A stretch of 17,283 bases of DNA, taken from contig PMCN01000129.1 in assembly GCA_003154135.1 (NCBI GenBank), positions 1 to 17,283 of the forward strand, written 5' to 3'. A program made the translations under genes and the position numbers. The notes beneath the pieces are model-generated. The model saw only the letters and a list, made by a program, of their open reading frames with translations. It did not search any database and was not told the DNA's origin. This DNA comes from Acidimicrobiaceae bacterium. Lineage in GTDB: Bacteria > Actinomycetota > Acidimicrobiia > Acidimicrobiales > Ilumatobacteraceae. This document shows, piece after piece, positions 14,103-17,283 of the stretch (positions are counted from its first letter, which is position 1; each line of letters starts with the position of its first letter).

Positions 14103-14780
14103 ATGGTCGAGACCACGACCGACGCGAAGATCGAAGTACTGGTGCGTTCGGTGCTGGAAGCCGTCGACATGCGACTCTCCACCGTGCGCCACGAGATGGT
14201 GGCGCTCACCGTGGAAGCCGAGCGCCGACATCAAGAGATCCTCGACTCCATGGCGGCCGTCAAGCGCCGCTTCGAGCAGGCGCAAGCCACGGCGGCGCAG
14301 GACGACATCGACCAGATGTCGCGCCGGATGGAGCAGGGGACGCAGCGGATGATGGAGCGCGTCGAGGCGTTGCACAACCAGAACGCCGACGCCACCATGG
14401 CCCGCATCGTTGCGCTCGAGGCCGCGCTCGCCGAGCTGCGCGCCGCACCGGTGGCAGCCACGCGCGCGGCGCTCACTGCCGACATCACCGGGCCGCTGCC
14501 GCGCTTCGTGGCGTTCGTCGAGCCACAGATCGAGCCCGCCCCGGTCGACCTTCCCGCCGAGCAACCGGTCGAGGAGCACGTCGCCGTTCCCACCGAGCAA
14601 CCGGTCGAGGAGCACGTCGACCTTCCCACCGAGCAACCGGTCGAGGAGCACGTCGACGAGATCGATGCCGTCACCGCCGAGGCACCGGCCGACGACTTCG
14701 GCGAGATCGACATCGAGCGTCTCACCGCGCTGCTGAGCGCCCGTCTCGAGAACCTGCAGCTGCCCATCAACGTCGACTGA
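14103..14780 (+). CDS. Coiled-coil protein with EQPVEEHV repeats
   Basis: A 225-aa protein of unknown function. Residues about 8-125 are almost wholly helical and charged, with heptad-like patterns (EILDSMAAVKRRFEQAQAT, QMSRRMEQGTQRMMERVEAL, MARIVALEAALAELRA), so a coiled coil is likely. A linker follows, then three 12-residue repeats containing EQPVEEHV (about 148-183). The end, FGEIDIERLTALLSARLENL, is a short helix. ATG 14103 has AAGGAG (14089-14094) at 8 nt; the in-frame ATG at 14073 would overlap the PATAN-like gene. The gap to that gene is only 5 nt, so the two form an operon. Shared Glu/Pro-rich repeats in both proteins suggest related physical roles. No signal peptide or membrane segment is seen. 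Confidence 0.8.
   Translation: MVETTTDAKIEVLVRSVLEAVDMRLSTVRHEMVALTVEAERRHQEILDSMAAVKRRFEQAQATAAQDDIDQMSRRMEQGTQRMMERVEALHNQNADATMARIVALEAALAELRAAPVAATRAALTADITGPLPRFVAFVEPQIEPAPVDLPAEQPVEEHVAVPTEQPVEEHVDLPTEQPVEEHVDEIDAVTAEAPADDFGEIDIERLTALLSARLENLQLPINVD
14544..14651 (+). repeat. 3 x 36-bp tandem coding repeat
   Basis: Three copies of a 36-bp unit starting at GTCGAC/GTCGCC (14544, 14580, 14616), each containing GAGCAACCGGTCGAGGAGCA unchanged. A fourth copy begins (GTCGAC, 14652-14657) and then diverges. Copies differ at only a few bases, so duplication is recent. It encodes EQPVEEHV with two- to four-residue spacers. Confidence 0.92.
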
Positions 14781-14823
14781 ACCGCGTCGACCGCCCGGTA
14801 CGAGCCCGACGCGACCTGCTCGG

Positions 14824-14829
14824 TACGGT
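14824..14829 (+). promoter_or_regulatory. Leaderless -10 (TACGGT) of the CrtC/AttH-like gene
   Basis: TACGGT, then 6 nt, then ATG 14836, with no Shine-Dalgarno sequence. It separates this gene from the PATAN/coiled-coil operon that ends 55 nt upstream. Confidence 0.55.
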
Positions 14830-14835
14830 GACCGC

Positions 14836-15879
14836 ATGGGTGTACGCCTCGAACCGTCCGACGAACACATGCACGAGCTGGGCCCTGAGTCCAACTTCAA
14901 CGAGAGCATGTACATCAACTGCTTCGACCCTGCGCAGCAGGTGGGCGGGTGGTTCCGGATGGGCAACCGCGCCAACGAGGGCTACGCGGAGATGACCGTG
15001 TGCCTGTACCTGCCGCCGGCCGATGGTGCACCCGGCCGCAGCGTGGGCTTCATGTACAAGCGACCCACCATCACGCACAACGACGCGCTCGATGCGGGGG
15101 GCCTCACCTGGACGATGGTCACGCCGTTCGAGGAGCTTCGCGTCGACTACACGGGCAAGGTGGTGCTGCTCGACGAGCCCGAGCAGATGGCCAACCCGAA
15201 GGACGCGTTCACCAACAACCCCTACGCCGAGTGCGAGGTGCATCTCACCTTCACCGGCCAGGGCAAGCCCAGCATGTTCGGCGGCGAGCCCGACACCCCG
15301 CACGAGACACCGGGCGAGGAGTTCGCCAAGGGTCACTACGAACAGCTCGTGACGGCCCACGGCACCATGCGCGTCGGCGACCGCGAGTGGGAGATCCACG
15401 GGCACGGGCTCCGCGACCACTCGTGGGGCCCGCGCTACTGGCAGGCACCGTGGTACTACCGCTGGCTCACGGCCAACGTGAACGAGCAGTTCGGGTTCAT
15501 GGCCAGCCGCGTGGCCAAGAAGGACGGTCCCGGCACTCGTGGCGGGTTCGTGTGGGAGAACGGTGAGATGCACTTCTGCGACGACGTGCAGATCTCCACC
15601 GGCACACGCGGCGACGACCAGTACCACCAGTCCATCCAGGGACTTCTGCGCTCCTCACGCTCGAACCGCGAGTGGGCGTTCAGCGGCGAGGTGATGGATC
15701 TCATCCCGCTCCGCAACCGCCGCCAGGACCCCGACGGCAACTGGCTGATGACCCGCATCAGCGAGGGCATGACGCGCTGGACCGTCGAATCCGGCGAGTT
15801 CGAGGGCCAGGTGGGCTACGGCCTCAGCGAGTACCTCGACCAGATCGTCGACGGCTCACCGGTGGGCCTCGCCGAGTAG
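14836..15879 (+). CDS. CrtC/AttH-fold (DUF7064-like) protein
   Basis: A 347-aa soluble protein with alternating strands in two halves. The signature GHGLRDHSWGPRYW (about 193-206) after a VGDREWEIHG strand is typical of the actinobacterial/proteobacterial DUF7064-type family, related to hydroxyneurosporene synthase (CrtC) and AttH double-lipocalin proteins. Earlier, the N-terminal half has ESNFNESMYINCFDP and GGWFRMGNRANEGYAEM, also usual in the family. Members are often found beside acyl-CoA and sterol degradation genes; the reaction is not established, and a hydratase or lipid-binding role is possible. No signal peptide is seen. The next gene is convergent, 8 nt away. Confidence 0.75.
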   Translation: MGVRLEPSDEHMHELGPESNFNESMYINCFDPAQQVGGWFRMGNRANEGYAEMTVCLYLPPADGAPGRSVGFMYKRPTITHNDALDAGGLTWTMVTPFEELRVDYTGKVVLLDEPEQMANPKDAFTNNPYAECEVHLTFTGQGKPSMFGGEPDTPHETPGEEFAKGHYEQLVTAHGTMRVGDREWEIHGHGLRDHSWGPRYWQAPWYYRWLTANVNEQFGFMASRVAKKDGPGTRGGFVWENGEMHFCDDVQISTGTRGDDQYHQSIQGLLRSSRSNREWAFSGEVMDLIPLRNRRQDPDGNWLMTRISEGMTRWTVESGEFEGQVGYGLSEYLDQIVDGSPVGLAE

Positions 15880-15887
15880 GCGTCGCG

Positions 15888-16607
15888 TCATTCGAGTCTG
15901 GTGGCGGCCACGAAGCGGGCGGCCACCTCGGCGTCGCCCACGACGTCGATCGCGCCGAGCGGCACGCGCCGCCAGAGCGCGAGCAGCAGATCGCTGGCCG
16001 CCCCGCGCAGCGCACAGTCGCCCTTCGCATGTTCGCGGGTGACGACGTACGCGCCGTCGCCCTCACGGACCGTCCACTCGCCGTCGACGTCGGTGCAGTG
16101 CAGGTGCACCGAGCCACCCACTGGCGCGTCGGCGTTCCAGTCGAGGAAGTGCTGGAGGAACTCGTCGATGCCGTCGCTGGCGAGGCGCGCCTCGACGGCG
16201 ACGGGCATGCCGGCAGCAGCGTCGGCATCCCAACGGTGCACCGAGGCCTCGTGGGCCATGCGGCGGATGACGAACGCTGCGGTGTGGTCGCTGCTCCAGG
16301 TCCAGTTGGCCTGGGCGGGATCGACCGCGGCGAGCGCGCCGACGATGTCGGAGAGACCGCCGCGGAACACCGCCGCCAACGCCTGGTCGTCGGGACGCGG
16401 CGGCTGCTCGTAGCCCTCCCACGTGTCGCGTCCGGAGGCCACGATGGTGCGCCAGAAGTGCTGCACCTCGGTGAGGTGCCAAAGCAGATCGCTCACCGTC
16501 CAGTCGGGGCACGACGGCACCGCCGCGCCCATGCCGGCCTGCTCGCACGATTCCACGAAGGCGATGCTGTCGCGACGCAGCGCAGCGATGTACTCGGCGG
16601 TGTCCAT
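15888..16607 (-). CDS. Maleylpyruvate isomerase family, mycothiol-dependent enzyme
   Basis: A 239-aa protein of the DinB-like, mycothiol-dependent metalloenzyme family. The N-terminal four-helix domain starts YIAALRRDSIAFVE and has CPDWTVSDLLWHLTEVQHFW with His44, then MAHEASVHRWDAD with Glu120 and His124. These three fit the His/Glu/His metal site of the family (as in mycothiol-dependent maleylpyruvate isomerase). The C-terminal part (VHLHCTDVDGEWTV and CALRGAASDLLLALWRRV) is the small alpha/beta domain. The true substrate of most members is unknown; use of mycothiol fits an actinobacterial host. It starts 13 nt after the LLM oxidoreductase stop, so the two are likely co-transcribed. Confidence 0.88.
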   Translation of the reverse strand: MDTAEYIAALRRDSIAFVESCEQAGMGAAVPSCPDWTVSDLLWHLTEVQHFWRTIVASGRDTWEGYEQPPRPDDQALAAVFRGGLSDIVGALAAVDPAQANWTWSSDHTAAFVIRRMAHEASVHRWDADAAAGMPVAVEARLASDGIDEFLQHFLDWNADAPVGGSVHLHCTDVDGEWTVREGDGAYVVTREHAKGDCALRGAASDLLLALWRRVPLGAIDVVGDAEVAARFVAATRLE

Positions 16608-16620
16608 GCGACCGATGCTG

Positions 16621-17283
16621 TCACAGCGACGGAATGGCCGTCGCCAACTCCCGCCACTCGGCCATCGGCAGCCCTGCCGGATCGGCAGGCAGCACCTGCA
16701 CGGCGACGTGGTCGGCGCCGGCGTCGAGGTGGGCCTTCACACGGGCCACGATCTGATCGAGCGTGCCCCAGGCCACGATGGCGTCGACGAGCGCGTCGCT
16801 GGCTCCTTCGATGTGCTCGTCGGTCCAGCCCACGCGCTTGAGGTTGTTGGTGTAGTTGGGCAGTCGCAGGTAGGTGGCCATGTGTCGGCGGGCGATCTCG
16901 CGGGCCTTGGTGGGGTCGGTCTCGAACACGACCGCCTGCTCCGGCGCGAGCAGCGGGCCCTGGCCCAGCACCTCGCGTGCCATCTCCGTGTGCTCGACCG
17001 GCACGAAGTAGGGGTGCGCGCCCAGACCGCGCTCGGCCGACAGGCGCAGCATCTTCGGGCCGAGCGCGGCCAGCACTCGTTGCGGCGGCTCGGTGGGGGC
17101 ACTGGCGAAGTACATGCCGCGGTCCATGCCGTCGAGGTAGCTCACCATCGTGCTGTACGGCTTGTCGTAGGCGGTGCCGTGCACACCCTCCACCATCGGC
17201 TGGTGGCTCACGCCGAGGCCGAGGAGGAAGCGGCCGGGAAACGCCTCGGTGAGCGTCTTCCATCCGGCCTGCATGGTCATCGC
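16621..17283 (-). CDS. LLM-class F420-dependent oxidoreductase, N-terminus outside window
   Basis: The C-terminal 221 or so codons of a luciferase-like monooxygenase fold (TIM barrel) protein. The frame is open to the window end, where the ATGs near 17280 and 17274 are internal: the first residues (MTMQAGWKTLTEAFPGRF) correspond to the region after the first few strands. Seen: FLLGLGVSHQPMVEG, then YSTMVSYLDGMD, RVLAALGPKMLRLSAERGLGAHPYF, and the final barrel strand DAGADHVAVQVLP. This is typical of F420-dependent family members in mycobacteria and relatives (LLGLGVSH-type). The likely cofactor is F420; the substrate is unknown. The mycothiol-dependent enzyme gene follows 13 nt downstream. 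Confidence 0.9.
   Translation of the reverse strand, partial: AMTMQAGWKTLTEAFPGRFLLGLGVSHQPMVEGVHGTAYDKPYSTMVSYLDGMDRGMYFASAPTEPPQRVLAALGPKMLRLSAERGLGAHPYFVPVEHTEMAREVLGQGPLLAPEQAVVFETDPTKAREIARRHMATYLRLPNYTNNLKRVGWTDEHIEGASDALVDAIVAWGTLDQIVARVKAHLDAGADHVAVQVLPADPAGLPMAEWRELATAIPSL

Overview
The window is high-GC, densely coded DNA from an actinobacterium. The gene set points there: a complete conservon-type sensor/Roadblock/DUF742/GTPase operon, a mycothiol-dependent-enzyme family member, an F420-type luciferase-like oxidoreductase, a wax-ester synthase/DGAT and several acyl-CoA enzymes. Many starts sit 6-8 nt after a TANNNT -10 hexamer with no Shine-Dalgarno sequence, the leaderless pattern common in this phylum. 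An Acidimicrobiia-like source (Ilumatobacter or Microthrix relatives) is my guess from overall protein style; no marker gene fixes it. No rRNA, tRNA, CRISPR, insertion sequence or phage gene was seen.

Layout. (1) 1-4727, acyl-CoA/lipid region: a 5'-truncated acyl-CoA synthetase; a convergent small membrane protein with a duplicated Cys/His motif; an MFE-2-like SDR hydroxyacyl-CoA dehydrogenase; an acyl-CoA dehydrogenase; then a LapA-like two-TM protein and an alpha/beta hydrolase in a tight operon. (2) 4753-6652: a DUF4190-like membrane protein diverging from a stand-alone RecB/Cas4-type Fe-S nuclease, which overlaps a PAP2 phosphatase by GTGA. (3) 6677-8750: a WS/DGAT acyltransferase; a small gene broken by a one-base frameshift inside a convergent stretch with a PV-encoding hexamer repeat; and a leaderless 15-codon ORF fused by GTGA overlap to an SH3-like small protein.

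(4) 8772-14780, the most interesting part: a minus-strand conservon (cvnA kinase, cvnB Roadblock, cvnC DUF742, cvnD Ras-like GTPase) faces, across a 185-bp divergent control region, a two-gene operon. That operon encodes a PATAN/DUF4388-like protein with a very long acidic Pro/Ala/Glu-rich tail and a coiled-coil protein with a 3 x 36-bp repeat. I propose the two arms form one membrane-linked GTPase signalling module, with the plus-strand proteins as candidate effectors or scaffolds. (5) 14836-17283: a CrtC/AttH-fold (DUF7064-like) protein, then on the minus strand a mycothiol-dependent maleylpyruvate-isomerase family protein and a truncated LLM-class F420-dependent oxidoreductase.

Regions 1, 3 and 5 look like lipid and acyl-CoA catabolism or storage typical of actinobacteria; region 4 is regulatory. 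Gaps between genes are short (8 to about 185 bp).
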